Of a DNA stretch of 64,000 nt, positions 13,860-27,032 are shown in pieces. How positions within the stretch are numbered: position 1 is the stretch's first letter; each line of letters opens with the position of its first letter. Source of the DNA: Lycocorax pyrrhopterus obiensis (lineage: Eukaryota > Chordata > Aves > Passeriformes > Paradisaeidae). The stretch spans positions 106,202,547 through 106,266,546 of the forward strand of contig JACSVZ010000002.1 in assembly GCA_014706295.1 (NCBI GenBank), given 5' to 3'. The notes under the pieces are model-generated. The model was not told the DNA's origin. It saw only the letters and a list, made by a program, of their open reading frames with translations, and searched no databases. Position numbers and translations under genes: made by a program.

Positions 13860-15183
13860 ATTAACACTTCTCCTAAAAAAGCAGAACTTTGTACATTCTT
13901 ATAAATTATCAGAATTGTATCTGAAGTATCTCCCTCATCAATTTCTCATTCTAATTGGAATAACCTGGTCAGGTCACAAGATAAAAGCCTGGTGTCAACA
14001 CTGGGATGCCATTCAAATAGAGAAATTATGAGCTCGCATTCTTCTTGAACCAATAACAAATCTGCTCTCAGAAAACAAAACTAGCCAAAAAGAATTAAAG
14101 CAAGACCAGAAGGCGCTAAAACAAGAGTTGGAAACTTTACAAAAGGAATTACAGCAGTATCTGGAGGTTTCCCAGAAATGGCTGAAGTGATTTGCAGGCA
14201 AAGGTGAACTTTCTGTTGGAGTAATGACTACAAAATGTCCTAACAAATTGAGAAGGCCAGCTATAAAACTTCTAGTCTAAATTGGTAAGGACAAAAAGGT
14301 AAAAGGCAATGACACTTTCATAGGTGCTTCTAGGCAGGGAGTCACCAGCTGGGAACCCACTAGCAGGGATGAAGAGGAACAAGGATTGACTGGCTAAATT
14401 TCAGCTCCAAGAAGAAATGTCTGGTCACACACCCATCATGGTAGCCAGCTATCTGGACATTCAGTTGGGCCTGGTCAGGGAGCTTAGGCAAAAACATTTA
14501 CTGCAGTTCATCTACTTGGTTGCCAAAGTCAAAGGGTCCCATCGGAGAGGCTGGACATTCTGAGGTCAAATAATGCACATGCCTAGTATCTTTTAGGAAA
14601 AACTCTGTTTGAGATTTACTTTGCTAAGTATAACATTATGGACTGAATGAAAGCTGATGAATAGAGAGAGGAAGATGGAGTTCTAGCAGCAAGCCTGAAT
14701 AACCATGCCCAGATAGTGGCACGGCTCTGATTTCCCAAAAACAGGCTTCCGGCAAACCTTTGCTTCTTGATTAAAACCTTCCACAGATCTGAACTGATAC
14801 AGGTCCAGCTAAAAGTCTGAAGAAAAAGGAAAGAGAAAATCCTACAGGAACTGCAAGAGAATCTGCAGAAACTTGACTTCCTGGCATGTGCAGATGACAA
14901 TGAAGGCTTTCAAGGATAAACCGGAGAGGGATCAATTCGAAGAAGCTCAACTGGACTTAGGTTTTTACACTAAGGTCAGGGAACGGCAGCCAAAGACACT
15001 CCAAGGGATTTCTGAAGTTTACCATTGGAAATTGTGATTCTCCTCTTGTACTTGTAGACCAGAGGAAGAAGCAGTTTCTGGTGACAGGGATGAAAGACAC
15101 TCACTACAATTTTTCTAAGTGCAGTTCTGTAACAGGGAAAGAGAATACAAATGTGCCTCATGATGTTATTGAAAAATAATAAA
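13860..15183 (+). pseudogene. Decayed coding-like region, unidentified (retrocopy or ruined gene)
   Basis: I do not recognise the parent. On the plus strand, protein-like translation continues for about 1.3 kb across scattered stops and frame changes. Frame 1 is open from about 13860 to a TGA at 14029. It then gives a clear coiled-coil segment with QKELKQDQKALKQELETLQK (14083-14142), stops at 14188, and resumes. Frame 2 at 14369-14560 reads MSGHTPIMVASYLDIQLG. Frame 1 returns at 14671 and includes KILQELQENLQKLDF. Frame 3 ends near 15177 with TNVPHDVIEK and a TAA, followed at once by AATAAA. The lack of visible introns and the terminal polyA signal suggest a processed retrocopy. An LTR follows at 15258, so remnants of a retroelement are the alternative. 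Frame continuity was judged by eye. Confidence 0.35.
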
Positions 15184-15257
15184 ATGAAAAATTTCGCCCA
15201 GTAAAATGAAACTGAGAATAATATGAAGTTCATTTGAAAATTGAGCCTGTGAAATGA

Positions 15258-15640
15258 AGTATGGCCAGGACCTGGAGGTTGTTCTATGCATTATTGCCAG
15301 GAGTGGGAGAAGGGAGGATCTTCCAGTCAATGGTGGCGTGCTCGGGTATTGTCAGGGTTTTCCTCGTAGTACCATGGTGAGCAATCGCATGTGAATTGTT
15401 TGCCTTTTGTACACCCTGCTATAATATTGTTGCTGTTACTGTTCATTTCCCTATCTCATCACTGCTTCCAGTAAATTGTTCTTATCTCAACCCATGATCT
15501 TTACCATTTGTGCTTCCAGTTCTCCTCTCCAGCCCAATGCAGGGAAGGGACAGGGAAGGGGGGAGTGAGCAAACGGCACATAGTTTGGAATGTGTCAGTG
15601 GGAACGCTAAATTGAGGAATACCATTCCTGAACCACAACA
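15258..15640 (+). mobile_element. 3' portion of an avian ERVL-type LTR
   Basis: The block from GGCCAGGACCTGGAGGTTGT to AACCACAACA matches the 3' two thirds of the same LTR family as at 57.0 kb. Shared segments include ATGGTGAGCAATC, TATTGTTGCTGTTACT, a CTTATCTCAACCCATGATC block and the unusual ending ACCATTCCTGAACCACAACA. The TG-rich 5' start of the LTR is not recognisable, so it is truncated or too diverged. A decayed coding-like stretch lies immediately to its left, so a 3' LTR attached to a ruined provirus is one possibility, but nothing there is recognisably retroviral. The open frames at 15501-15926 read out of this LTR and are not genes. Confidence 0.75.
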
Positions 15641-18600
15641 CCTGGGCAGACCACCGTTGCTTCATTGGGAACTTCTCTTTCAGCTCAGGGAATGGATGGA
15701 CATCAAACTGAACAAGCAAAACTCGTGCTTGTGTAAAAGGAGCAGCACGCCATTTTCATTTCAAGCTGAACAGCTAACAACAATAATGGGAATTTCGGGG
15801 TTTGAAAGTGTAATAGAATTGATGAAATGTGAAAGAATTGTAGACATTGCCTCAAACCTTACATTTATTAGACCAGACAAGCCAAAAAGACTAGGGATTT
15901 GGGAGATTCAAAACAGAACCTCCTAATTGATTTCAAATGGAGAGAATATCTGGGGAATGTGAAGGCATCCAAAACTGGAGAAACAGATTCTGAAACTGGG
16001 ACCTCTGTAATTTGAACAAGAAATGTGAGTAACTGAGGTAATAGATGAACTAATACGTGAGTTAATCATATCTAGTAACAATAGGAAAGGTGCATTCCAA
16101 ATACAATCTTTGGAAGTTCCTTTTGAAGATGCAGGCTAGCTGAAACAAATTTATAAATGTGGGAAAGCTTAACCTTTCTGTAATTTTATTTTGTTAAAAT
16201 TTGGGAAAACATTGTAATGACTTTGACTAAAATTAGGTAGCACCATTTCAGTGATCTGAGTTGAGGGAAAGGATGTAGGTCAGGTTATCTCTTTCAGACC
16301 ACTGTGTCTAGCTATCAGCCTTTAAGATAACTTTAAGAGGTAGATAAACATATGCTTTCACCTACAATAGAAAAAAGATGACACAGAAAAGAGGCTTTTC
16401 TTGGTGGTTTTTTTTTGAGAAACCTGGGGGCAGGGGTAAAAACAAGTAGCCTTTTATTTTATTTTATACTTTTATTTTTCACAGGGGATTGCAAAGAAGC
16501 TTCAAGCAAGGAAATTGCCTGTCTCTGGATCCTTCTCATGTCAAGAAATCAAGATTTGGTACATTTATTTAAATATACTACATGTATGTGAAAAAGCAGA
16601 ATTTTATCAAATACACCATCTCCATTGCCAATTTCCCCTCCTAGCTGGAATTATATAGAAATTTGTCTTCCTGCTCACATCTAAAGGAATCACAAAGCTT
16701 CCCTCCTTCATGATGAGATGCAATACGGGAAAGAGGATCAGTGATAACAGATCCATGTTTTCTAGCAGAGAACTTAAATACAAAGATCCAGGCTCAAAAA
16801 AAATCTTCTGCCATGTTCCTTACAAAATTCTTCCATGACTTAATGAAAAGTTTGGTTCTCAGAAGATTGATCCAGATTTAAACACACTTTTTGTTTTCCT
16901 AGTTGCAGTGTCTAGATAACAACATAGATTTGAGTGGGAAAAATTCCCAGAAACATGAAGAGTGATGTAGGACAACAGGGTGGATATTCTTTACTGATAA
17001 GGAGAGACAAGTTTGTGAGGAGGAAAACATTATGATCAATAATCAGCCACAGTTCAAACTGAGTGGCTGAGAGGCAAATTGAACAAGTGGAGCAGCACCT
17101 GATGTGGCTTGTTTTCTTTCCTGATGGACTGCTGGGTTTGATCTTTCTGTAAAAGTCTTGGATGATATCTATAGAGTCTGAAAAAGACGTCCCTGAAGTC
17201 TCACATATTTATTCCTTTATTTTGCAGATAGTCTGTGGAGAGCAAGGTTTGATCCACAACAGAAGATCCTTTGAGTTGTAGTGTTTACCGAGCTATCTCA
17301 CGCCCTAACCGCTTCATTCTTTGTAATTTGATTATTTGGTCATGCCCTGGAATGCAAAGTATTACTCTGATGTATTTGTATAAACCTAGGCTCTTCAGAT
17401 ACAGTAAGTAGCTGAATGATGTATGTTAATGACATGCTCTCAATAATTTTTATAATGCGAGATCTCAGCCCAGATTTAATGCTTAATATCCCTGGGATTC
17501 ACATTGAAATTATTACACACATTATGTATTCCATTCCTTGGACTTAGAATTAATTTCAAAACAGAGCAAAAGTGCATCCTATTTGTTTTCTTGAGGGAGT
17601 TTGCATCGGTAACAGTCTATTTATTCTGGAGTTTCTGAAGTTGGAAATACCTTTTCCCTTTGCTACCTTTGATCTATCCTGATGAATTGTGCAGAACATT
17701 TCATTTCTGTGTCTTGTCTTAGTTATGTCATTTTCTCATTCACTTGAAAAATATTTACCCCAGTAAAATTTACCTCCTTAAATAAAGGACACAGGTTGTT
17801 ACAAAACAGTCTCAGGGAATCTTTGACATAAATCTGTCTGCCAAAAATAAACAAAAAAAACCATAACTGCTTCTATTTATGCTCCCTTTTTTGGAAGACT
17901 GCATAGGAGAATTCATAATCTGCATTGCTTTGATCGATCATTCAATCTTTGCATTGGTGATGTTTCTAATACAGGGGCTTAGCCTCTGGAATGACTCCAA
18001 ACAGGATGGAACAAAGCAGCTAAACGTGTGTTAGGTTGTGATCTGAGTACTCTCAGGCAATAAATCTTTAATTTACAAGATTGGCAACTGTCTCAAAATT
18101 AGAATTAAAGGAACATTTAGCATTAGTGATGTTCTCAGTGTTGTGAGGAATTGCTTTCCTAGATGATTTTTGGAAGACTGGGTCTTACTTCCAAGCATTC
18201 TTCTAAGATACTCACTAAACTGACTAAACCACCGTTTTGTTCCCCTCCTTCTCAAAAATGAAGCCCAAAGAGCAGCAGAAAGATGTAAAAGAGGAAAGGA
18301 AGCTGAAGCTCATATTTATTATAGTTACATCTGATGGGATGATTTGTTCTAGCTGTGCTTCTATCCATCCTGTTGTCCATGAGCAGGCCTTTTAGCTTGA
18401 GCAGTACAGAGAGAAAATGGCAGTGTGAACTCGTCTGCTTAGGAAAGGGGAATTTTCCCTCAGGCATGAGGACAGCACCGCTGTAATGTTATTTGTGTGT
18501 GTAAGGGCAGAACAATCTCCCACGGTGGCTGAAGGAGGGTTTCAGGTTTACCTTTGCAGGTAGGCTTAAGCCTCAGGTGTGCACGGTTGCTTGGACACAC

Positions 18601-21600
18601 AGTCCTCCTAGGCTAGAGCCATAAAGGGTTCTAATTTCTCCTTCAGGCCTGCTAAGCCGAAATTTGTCTGGTTCCCAGCTTTCCCCTTTCTGCTTGACGT
18701 GTCCCCATGCATGGGTGATCATCACACAGTTGGGATGCTGAAACAGTCCCACCTATTTCCCAAAAAGTGCCAACAGGCTCCTCAAAACACCTTATCCTCT
18801 CCACCTCTGATGAGTGCTCCAGGAAGTATTCCCTTAACAGCTCCAGCATCACACCAGGCAGAGCGAGTGGGGGAAACAACACCTCTTCTCGTCTAAAGAC
18901 TCGATGAAGTTTTTACATTAAGTAGAGCAGGAACTGAAACATCCCAAGTGAGTGCCCTAATCCCCCTGCCTTGCCTCCATACTTGCTGTCCCTGGCTACT
19001 TAATTCTCTCTTACAAAATTGAGCTGCTTCACTGGCGACAAATTGGGAACAATCCCCTGCAGTCCCTGGCCTGTTAGTTATGGTATTCCCCCATGAGATA
19101 CAAGCTTGGAGCTTTTTCCAGAAGAGAAGTGAACTAAGGTCTCCTACAGCCACTGAAATACTTCTCCTAACCATGAAATGAGGCACATCTCCGAAGAACT
19201 GTGCTCCTGCCAATGTGCCTTTCCATGTGCAATTACCTTCTCCCCCTGCTCTGCTTTGGGATGGGGAAGAAGTGGGAATTTGGCCCTGAATGAAAGATTA
19301 ATAGCTTCTTTCTCAGCACGGGAAAGGACAGGGACATACAATAAGAATATTAATTTTAATGAGAAACTCAGACTGGCAAGAGAACTTTATTGGCAGAAGT
19401 GAAATTAGCTTTTCTACATAAACAGTGGTGTCAAGGGACTAGTCATTCATTGCCCAGAAGGAAAAAAACAAAACAAAACACAAGAGTCTTTAAGGGTCCT
19501 TACTCTCAAGAATGCTCTTCACTGTTTAATACAGAGAGGATTTGCTTTGTACTTCAGAAAAAATCAAGTATGAAAGATATCGGCCCTTTCCAGCATTCTG
19601 AAGCAGTAAATATCCAAATGGAACAAAGTACTTCAGGCTTCCCTCTTGACCCTTTGCCTTCCTCCACACAGACACATACTTATATGCTCTACATATTTAT
19701 TTTTTAAAGCCATTTCCCAAGTCAGAAGGTGAGTTAAGTGTAAAAATCTTCATGTTCATAAAGCCATCCAGACCCATTTCTGCTTTGGTCCATTCTTGCA
19801 AGACTCACCTTTCCTTATCCTGCTTTTCATGTTTCACCCTCCCTCTTGCCACCCTGATCTTGGAAAACAAACTGTTAAGGTTAGACTGTCCTTTTTTTCC
19901 TTTTTCCCCTTTCCAACTTCCCTGAGCTAGGAGGAATGGAGGGGGCAGCAGGGGATCAAGGCCCCCCATTAGGTGACAGATCATGTGGGGACCAACCAGT
20001 GAGAGCCCCGAACCAAAGGCTGTTTCTCGCCACTTATACCACACATGTTAAGATAACCTCTGTACTGCCAGGGCAAAAGCCAGCTGTGTAGCCCACTGAG
20101 CGGTTTTCTTCTGTGTGTGTTCACTGGTAGGATGGGATTTAACCCACAGAGTAAGAAACCATGAAAGAATTACAGATTATACAGCTTCCCAGAAGGAAGG
20201 TTTTTATTTTGCTCCCACCTGATATCGTGAAGAAAAATAACAATTTATGTTGGAGAACAGGATGCAGCCAGCCTGCCACAAAGGGTGCTGTTTAGTAGAA
20301 GTGATCCTATTTTATACTTGAGAGTAGAGCCAGAAGGAAAATAGTCACTAAGGCTTATTTCTTCACAGAAACTGGACACATCTGATAATGTCTTTTTGTT
20401 GGTTTTTTGGTGTTTTTTTAACCCCAGCACAGTAGGAGGCAGATGTGTGCACATGCTCTAATATTTCCACTTCTGTATGTCCGGCCATGACTGCTACTTT
20501 GCCTGTATCAGAGGCCAGCAAAGCCAGGATGGTGAGGACATACAGGGTGAAGCTACTGCTGGCAAGAGATAAAATAAAAAAAGCAAAAAAGCCACTCCTT
20601 GACCTTGTAGCTGTTGCCTGACTTCTTCAGGTTCCAAGTAGTAGCAAGATCGATAAGATCCTCTTTTGAGGGGTTTCCCCTTATTACATCCCAGAACCTT
20701 GCCCTGGTTTCTCCCTTCAGGGCCAGAGCAGCCAGGGAGACGCATCTGGGAGCCTTGCATCTGCCTCTGTGGTGCCAACATGCATGGAGGGAGACTCATT
20801 TGCACCAACAAAAAAATGGCTGTGCATCTATTGACTAATCAGAACACAGTTTGTCAAAGAAAAATTATTGCTTATGCATAAACATTCACTTCGGGGGTTT
20901 TTTCTGAAGATAAACAGTAAATCCCATCTACATCCAGCTGCCACGTCCCAGTAATTCTGAACACATTCAGTTTACATTTAACTTTGTTCATCCTTTTTGT
21001 CATCTTGAAAACGGGATAAAAATCTGTCTCAGAATATATTCTGCTGTAATTAAACAAATACAGTCAAGATTCAGAGCCATCTGTATTTCAGACCATACTT
21101 CGTAACGTCTCAATATCACAAACTCCAAGGAGTAACACTATACATTAATGGGAACATGTGTCGTATCTACTTGCTCTTTATGACTTACAGGCTATCTATA
21201 TTATCCCCATGTCTCCAAATCTCTGAAAACAAGTGTAAATAGTAATTCTTATTAACTGCAGAGACACCTGCACTGATATGGACAAATCTGGTCAACAGCA
21301 GGTTCCCCTGCTGTTTTACTAAGCCTGCAACATGCTCCTGTCTCTGGCAGATGCTCCTATTTTGTATTACTTCTAAGCAGATATCAACTTTATGCACTTT
21401 TTGAAATTCCTTTCAGGAACCACTGTCCTTCTGGCTACCAAGGGCCTTTTGCTGGAACAAAGCAATGAAGAGATCAGGGAGGTACCAGGAGACTGAATTT
21501 TGGTCCTGAAAATTATTGGCAGTTTTTGTAATCTTCCCATATCCCTTCTGCTAGGGATTAGCAGCAGCAAGACTGGTAGGTTTACTGGGGAAATCTTGTA

Positions 21601-21869
21601 AAATAAACAAACATCACCAGTCTAAGCATCCACCCATTAAATACCAGTCAAATTACCAGTTTAAGCACCTAGAATCACTAAATACCTTTCTTGAGCACAC
21701 TAATAGGTAATACTTCTCTTCTTTAAAGCTCTGAGTATTTGTATGAAGCAAGAACAGCATTAGGGAAAAAAGTAACATAGCATCAGCCTGGGAAAATGCA
21801 GCAATAAACAAACTCAAATGAATCATAAGTGGAACACTCTCCACAGTGGATTTTGACTGTTCTTGCAGC
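15641..21869. other. Intergenic, long unique AT-rich stretch
   Basis: No gene seen. Contains TTTTA-rich low-complexity sequence near 16448-16479 and an A-rich AAAAC patch near 19461-19482. The segment at about 17400-17570 is a non-repeat AT-rich block with several homeodomain-type TAAT motifs and is a candidate conserved noncoding element. Confidence 0.5.
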
Positions 21870-21925
21870 TCATGGAAACACGGGGCTGAAGGGATCCCTT
21901 GGATCATTTAGTGCAAAGCTGGGTG
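21870..21925 (-). mobile_element. Possible tiny CR1 remnant
   Basis: The segment GAAGGGATCCCTTGGATCAT followed by TTAGTGCAAAG resembles the complement of the CR1 3' UTR, where AAGGGACCT, ATCATCTAG and TCCAAC blocks occur. It is about 55 bp and diverged, so chance similarity is possible. Confidence 0.3.
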
Positions 21926-22037
21926 GTGATAGACAACAATTTAACGTCATTCTTTTCTTAAAATGAAGAAGCAACATTGTAGCATTTTCCAGGGTCCTGT
22001 CCTATTTTTTTTTCTACCAGACATCTGTTCCCAAACC

Positions 22038-22089
22038 ATATCTCACGTGAGGCAAACAACCTGCTGGTTGTTTGCCTCATGTGAGATAT
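22038..22089. repeat. Inverted repeat, 24-bp arms, 4-nt loop
   Basis: Left arm 22038-22061 (ATATCTCACGTGAGGCAAAC then AACC) and right arm 22066-22089 are reverse complements with one mismatch, separated by TGCT. Transcribed from either strand it would fold into a nearly perfect hairpin. Pairing does not extend convincingly beyond the arms, so the stem is short for a standard microRNA precursor. I see no transposon terminal sequence or target duplication around it. Confidence 0.9.
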
Positions 22090-25000
22090 CTCCCTTGCAG
22101 ACACAGGGTGCTGCTGGGCAGCATCAGAAGCAGTGCAGGTCTCCATGAGATGTTGTCCCTTCCGACTCAGCTCCATGTCCCCATGGCTTTCCTGAGACCC
22201 CATCTGTTTTCAAAGTCTTGAGGCTATTAGAACAGTATCAAACATGAAGGGCCAGGATCTTCTAAGAGCCTGAAAGTCCTGAAAAATTTACTGGCTTCCA
22301 CTGCAATGGGCCATTTTCCTTCTTGTTGCATTTCTTAGAGGAAGAGACAATGGGGTTTGCGAGGTTTTTAAACCTTTTGTTCCCAGAGATGCAGAAGGGG
22401 ACAGTCAAGAGCTGCACACCACAGACTGAGACACCTGAGGAGTTTCACCCACGAAGGCACAGCTCTGCCTATGGGGCCCAGCTCGGGATCCTGGGACTTT
22501 TGGCACAGACTCCCACAGAAGGGTGTTTCTGCCCCAAAACCACCATGATTAAATCAGTGTGGTATTTCCAAGTAAATGTTGCTGACTAAGGAAAGGGAAG
22601 AGGAGCTCTTGAAGCTATGTAGAGCTTTCCTTTGTTCAGAAGCAAGAATAGATCCAATATAGATACATAAACTAGCTACTTCTGGGTCTTAAATAGAAAT
22701 ACAGACATCTGATGTACTAAACTAGAGTCTACAAGTGACATGCCGGCATGGCAATTAGGAGCACACAGGAAAATGAATACAAGCAGTGAAATTAAAAGGC
22801 AGCATTGTTGGAATTGTTAATTGTATGGTAATTGGAAGTCAAAGCAAGGACTATTTAAAAATCCAGGTTGTCTACTAGGAGTTCACAGACCAACAGCACG
22901 TCAACAAAAATTAGGAAAGGAGTCCAGATTTTAATTGTAAATGGGATACTAATCAGCAGCAGCTCGGTTTCCCAAGTGTCAGTCAGAGGTGGTTGCTTGA
23001 CATTTTACATTTTACTTTTTGCTTTAACAAAAGCTCACCAATGGCCTGTTTAGGGTAAAGTTCCTAGTAACTTCTAACTACTACATGTTTAACTACACAG
23101 CAGAAGTATCTACTTGGATAAATCTCCAAAGCCTCACATATAAATGTCTACATCCTAATTATGTAATTAGGGGTGTGAATACATACAAGATGTCTGCAGC
23201 CAATAGGTGCACAGTGGCAGAGGAGACAGCACTGCATGTAACTATTGCTACCCATTTTTCCTGCACTCCAGCTTTGCTGAAACATAGGTCTGAGTACTGT
23301 TCTTCATCATATTTCTTGGGAAACATTGCAGAGTTAAACACCTCTAGTTAAGGGCTAATGCGGGTAATTCTCTGAGAGGCAGATATTAACAGTTCCCTGA
23401 CTCCTTTCTTGTCTACATAGGGAATGCACAGCACATGTTGCTGGGGTCACACATAGGGGTTTTCACTCATTCCTTGGGATGACACCTGGGACACACCAAA
23501 ATCATGTCCCTGCAGACTTAGACCAAAGTATCTACTACACTCTCAATGTGAATATACTCATATTCAGCTGAGAAATTTAGCTTAGAGAAGTCTCAACCAG
23601 ATGAAGATTATCTACAAATTGAGGTAATTTCAAGAGGCAAACTCCCCCCTGGAGCTGAGATGAATTTGTCTCATCCCACCACAGCTAAGTGCACAAGTAA
23701 CTACCTCCTGGGACAAGTAGGATGGCATCAGGTATTTCTCTTCTGTGTGCAGGGATAACAGAAACATAATTTGCAGAAGCCTCATCCTTTTTAAGTAATT
23801 TTCTGCTATTTTGTCCATTAGCAGTGGGAGAAAACCTGGCCTTTGCTGAATGCCAGGTAGGCAATTAATACAACCATTTCTTCTTTGTTGCTGGTCCCTA
23901 AGACTCCAGAAGTCCACAGTAGTTGAGGATTAGTGCAACAACCTCAGTCACTATGACTGACTCAAGAACTTTGTGGGACCGTGTGCTTGGGCACGTAGGG
24001 CTTCTATCCTCTGAGGCACTCTGGTTATCATCAGGTTGCATTTGACAAGCAATATGGATAATAATAACAATCCTTAGAGTCCAAAATTTCACCAGAACAT
24101 ACAGCTCCCAAGGGCTCCAATCCTGAGTGATGTATTTCTGCTAGTGATTTTTCCACAAAATATTTAAATAGCTACAGAGCTTTTCTTAAGATGACCTTAC
24201 AGGTTATCTCTTGCATACCCTGGGCTAGGCACTAAAGGTTTTCGGGAAGGGTTTATCAAGGATCATTCCTTCATTCATTTCCAATTTGCTGTGTAAAGCC
24301 ATCTGGCCATGTATGTACCATTATCCTATACCATCACCATGGTGTCTGAGTGCCCTCTTCATGTCCCTGTTTATATTCATTATTCACGAACCTTTGTGCA
24401 AACAGGATTTTGTTTCCTGGTGAAGGTTTGGAGAAGGACTGCTCTTCATACAAATGGCCACATTCAGATGTTAACGTGGGTGTCTGTGCACAGCAAAATG
24501 TTCATTAACAAGGCCTATCTACTGCAAGTCATTCATTCCTGTTTCAAAGGTTTCCTGTACCCAGTCAAGAGACTTTGGTGACTGCTTACTAGCTCAGCAC
24601 CAATAATGCATAGTAGAAGGCAACAACTTGTGAAGACCTCCCCCAAACCACAAACAACCTCTTATTATAACACCTAACACAGCTAAGCCCTGGTCTCTCA
24701 TAGTACTTGCCACCATCCTAGTGCTACCTCAGAAGAAATCTGTATTGTTTCACCAGCAGGCAGAAAACAGAGAAAAAGTCATGTTCCTCAAGCAACTGGT
24801 TCAAAATACCAGAGGCAACCAATGGGCACCATTTTTCTCCTAACCAAGGTTTTTGTGTGCCCAAAACACTTCTAGTTTGCCATCCCAACTTCATTTTCAT
24901 CAAGGGGTGCACAAAAGAGTGGGTAGGTGTTCAAACAATGAGGTGACATTTTCATGCTGGAAGGGCTGAAGCCAAGGCTTCGGTGAGGCACCAAAATGTA

Positions 25001-26734
25001 AGATTTCATCTGCAGAAATTAAGACTACCCTGCATCTCTAAAATCAAATTAATGGGAATTGCTCTGCTATCAGAACATTTGTACCTAAAGCATTTGTCTA
25101 GGAATGCAAATATTGGCTCTGATCTCTACTTTTTTGCCTCCCATTTTGAAATCTTGCCTGAAGTATAATCTTATAAATTGACTGCAAGGTCAAGGCATAA
25201 AACTTAACAAGTAAATAGTGCAAAATCCTGAAATAAACACCAAGGAATGCAGGAGTGCCAGCACAAAAATAGCAATAAAGAACATTTAAGTATCTCACAT
25301 AAATGGTTAATATAAGCCTGATGACATCCTCTTCAGCAGCAATGCACCTCAGCCCATGCCCTTGCAAACCATTAGGTGCAATGAAACTTTGCAGGCACGT
25401 TTGTCAGGAGCGCAGTAGGAGCTTGAGTCACACAGGGAACATGATGCATATAAATACGGGACAAAACTGTTTATCGCTACGAGTAGCCTGCATAAAATCA
25501 GATCAGAGAGCAGGAAAAACAAAATGTGGTAAGAGACAGCTGAAAATTGGTTTGGACACCTCTCTATATAGTATACAAACTTAATGCCACCTGTTTGTTC
25601 AGTAGCAAGCAGAATCCATTGGTTAGTTTAAAAGGTGACTTTCAAAAATATTTAGCAGGAGGAGATGTCGTGGAGCGAAAGCTTAAATCTCCCAGAGTTA
25701 TTATCTTGCCTGTGTGAGGATGTTGTGCGGCCTCCACAGTCTTCTGGAGTGGCAGATGCTTCCCAGGATGCTCTGGGAGAGCTGACACACTGAACTAATC
25801 TTTAATTTATTGATGTACTACTTCACTGAGAGATGTACTATATCAATAACTGGCTTTAGTTAAGAAGCTAAGGTCTAAGAAGCAGTGGTAGGTGCTCGCA
25901 AAAGTACATCAAAGCTTATAGAAAATAAAATCAAGAGCTTGTGGGAGAAAATTGATGTCTAGGAAGGACAGAAAGAACAAACAAACGTCGCAAACTTTTA
26001 AGTAGGAGTTTTGTAAAGACAGTGTTGTTGGCCATGTTAAACATTTACACATTTTGCTGGTTTCTACATTCTTCCCAGTTGTCCAGCAGCCCATAAACAG
26101 CTTATTAGGGAGTAAATAGCAGCAGTCACCAGTAAAAAAACCCAATTGCCTTATGATGAAATAGGAAATCACTGTCCCACCAAGGGCAATGTGGCCTGGT
26201 AACTGATAGGTTTTTTGCAGTGATAAACCCTGAATCACTTAATCTGCTACTGCAGTGGGCAGCACTTGTAGTCTTGTTGGGCTTGATGGTAAACTCAGAA
26301 TAGAGGAATAAGAGTAAAAGCAAGTCCGAGTTCACTCAACAAATGACACGATATTTATGGCCTTTTTCCTTTAATTCCTATCTTTTGATTTTTTTCTAAA
26401 AACATTGGAAAAAATGGGAAAAGTAGGATATCCACAGAAACTGCAGAAGTGAAGTACCTCCCTGCAGCTGGTGTCTCTGTATACATCTGCTTGTTTTCTC
26501 ATCTGCTGCATATGTAAGTGGTAATGGTCTCCCCTTGCCCAGCCCTTGGAGGATGTGCATTGCCGTGTGCCCCATTCCCAGTCTTGCCCCACTGGTTGGT
26601 GCTAGCTGGCTGGATCCCTCAGCCCACTCACACCCCTCTCTGCATTAACCCAAAGGATGTGCAGCTGGCACTGGACAGCAGGAGAAGGCAGGTCCCTCAC
26701 CCAACACACTGCAGGTGAACACGGGAACCCAAGA
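22090..26734. other. Intergenic, nothing recognised
   Basis: Unique sequence. A 12-bp perfect palindrome CATGCCGGCATG is at 22739-22750. Around 25800-25850 two TTGATGTAC/GTACTATATCAA segments form a loose inverted repeat. No gene or transposon recognised before the CR1 copy at 26.7 kb. Confidence 0.5.
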
Positions 26735-27032
26735 GAAGCCATCTGGTCTGTATTTAGCAAGGCCTGTTGTGGTAGAATGAGGGCTAATGGTTTGAAACCA
26801 AATGAGGATCAACTTAGATTAGACATGAGGAGGAAGATTTTTACAATGAGGATGGTAAAACGCTGGAACGTGTTGCCCAGAGAGGTGGTGGATGCCCTAT
26901 CCCTGGAAACATTCCATGTCAGGTTGCGTGGGGCTTTGAGCACTCTGATCTAGTTGAAGATGTCCTGCTCATTGCAGGGAAATTGAGCTAGATGGTCTTT
27001 AAACGTCCCTTCTCAAACTATTCTATGACTCT
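26735..27032 (+). mobile_element. CR1 LINE 3' end
   Basis: Plus-strand CR1 tail. Conserved blocks include GATTAGACATGAGGAGGAAG, CGCTGGAACGTGTTGCCCAG, AGAGGTGGTGGATGCCCTAT and GAGCTAGATGGTCTTTAAAC. It ends in the CR1 terminal repeat TATTCTATGACTC. The open frame at 26657-26953 ends in residues typical of the CR1 ORF2 C-terminus (MRRKIFTMRMVKRWNVLPRE), so it is LINE sequence and not a host gene. It is 5'-truncated and moderately diverged. Confidence 0.9.

Noticed and set aside
14013..14900. Minus-strand frames of 77 and 94 codons
   Set aside because: Antisense shadows of the plus-strand coding-like decayed region, where the coherent translation lies.
15501..15926. Open frames of 72 and 138 codons on opposite strands
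   Set aside because: Both start within the ERVL-type LTR, and the minus-strand translation resembles that of the LTR at 57.0 kb, so they are LTR shadows.
22038..22089. Hairpin considered as a microRNA gene
   Set aside because: The stem is 24 bp with a 4-nt loop and does not extend outward, which is too short for a typical Drosha substrate. Kept only as an inverted repeat.
22739..22750. Palindrome CATGCCGGCATG
   Set aside because: A single 12-bp palindrome is expected by chance in 64 kb and has no partner or context.
26657..26953. 98-codon plus-strand frame that looks protein-like
   Set aside because: Its C-terminal half is the end of CR1 ORF2, so it is LINE sequence.
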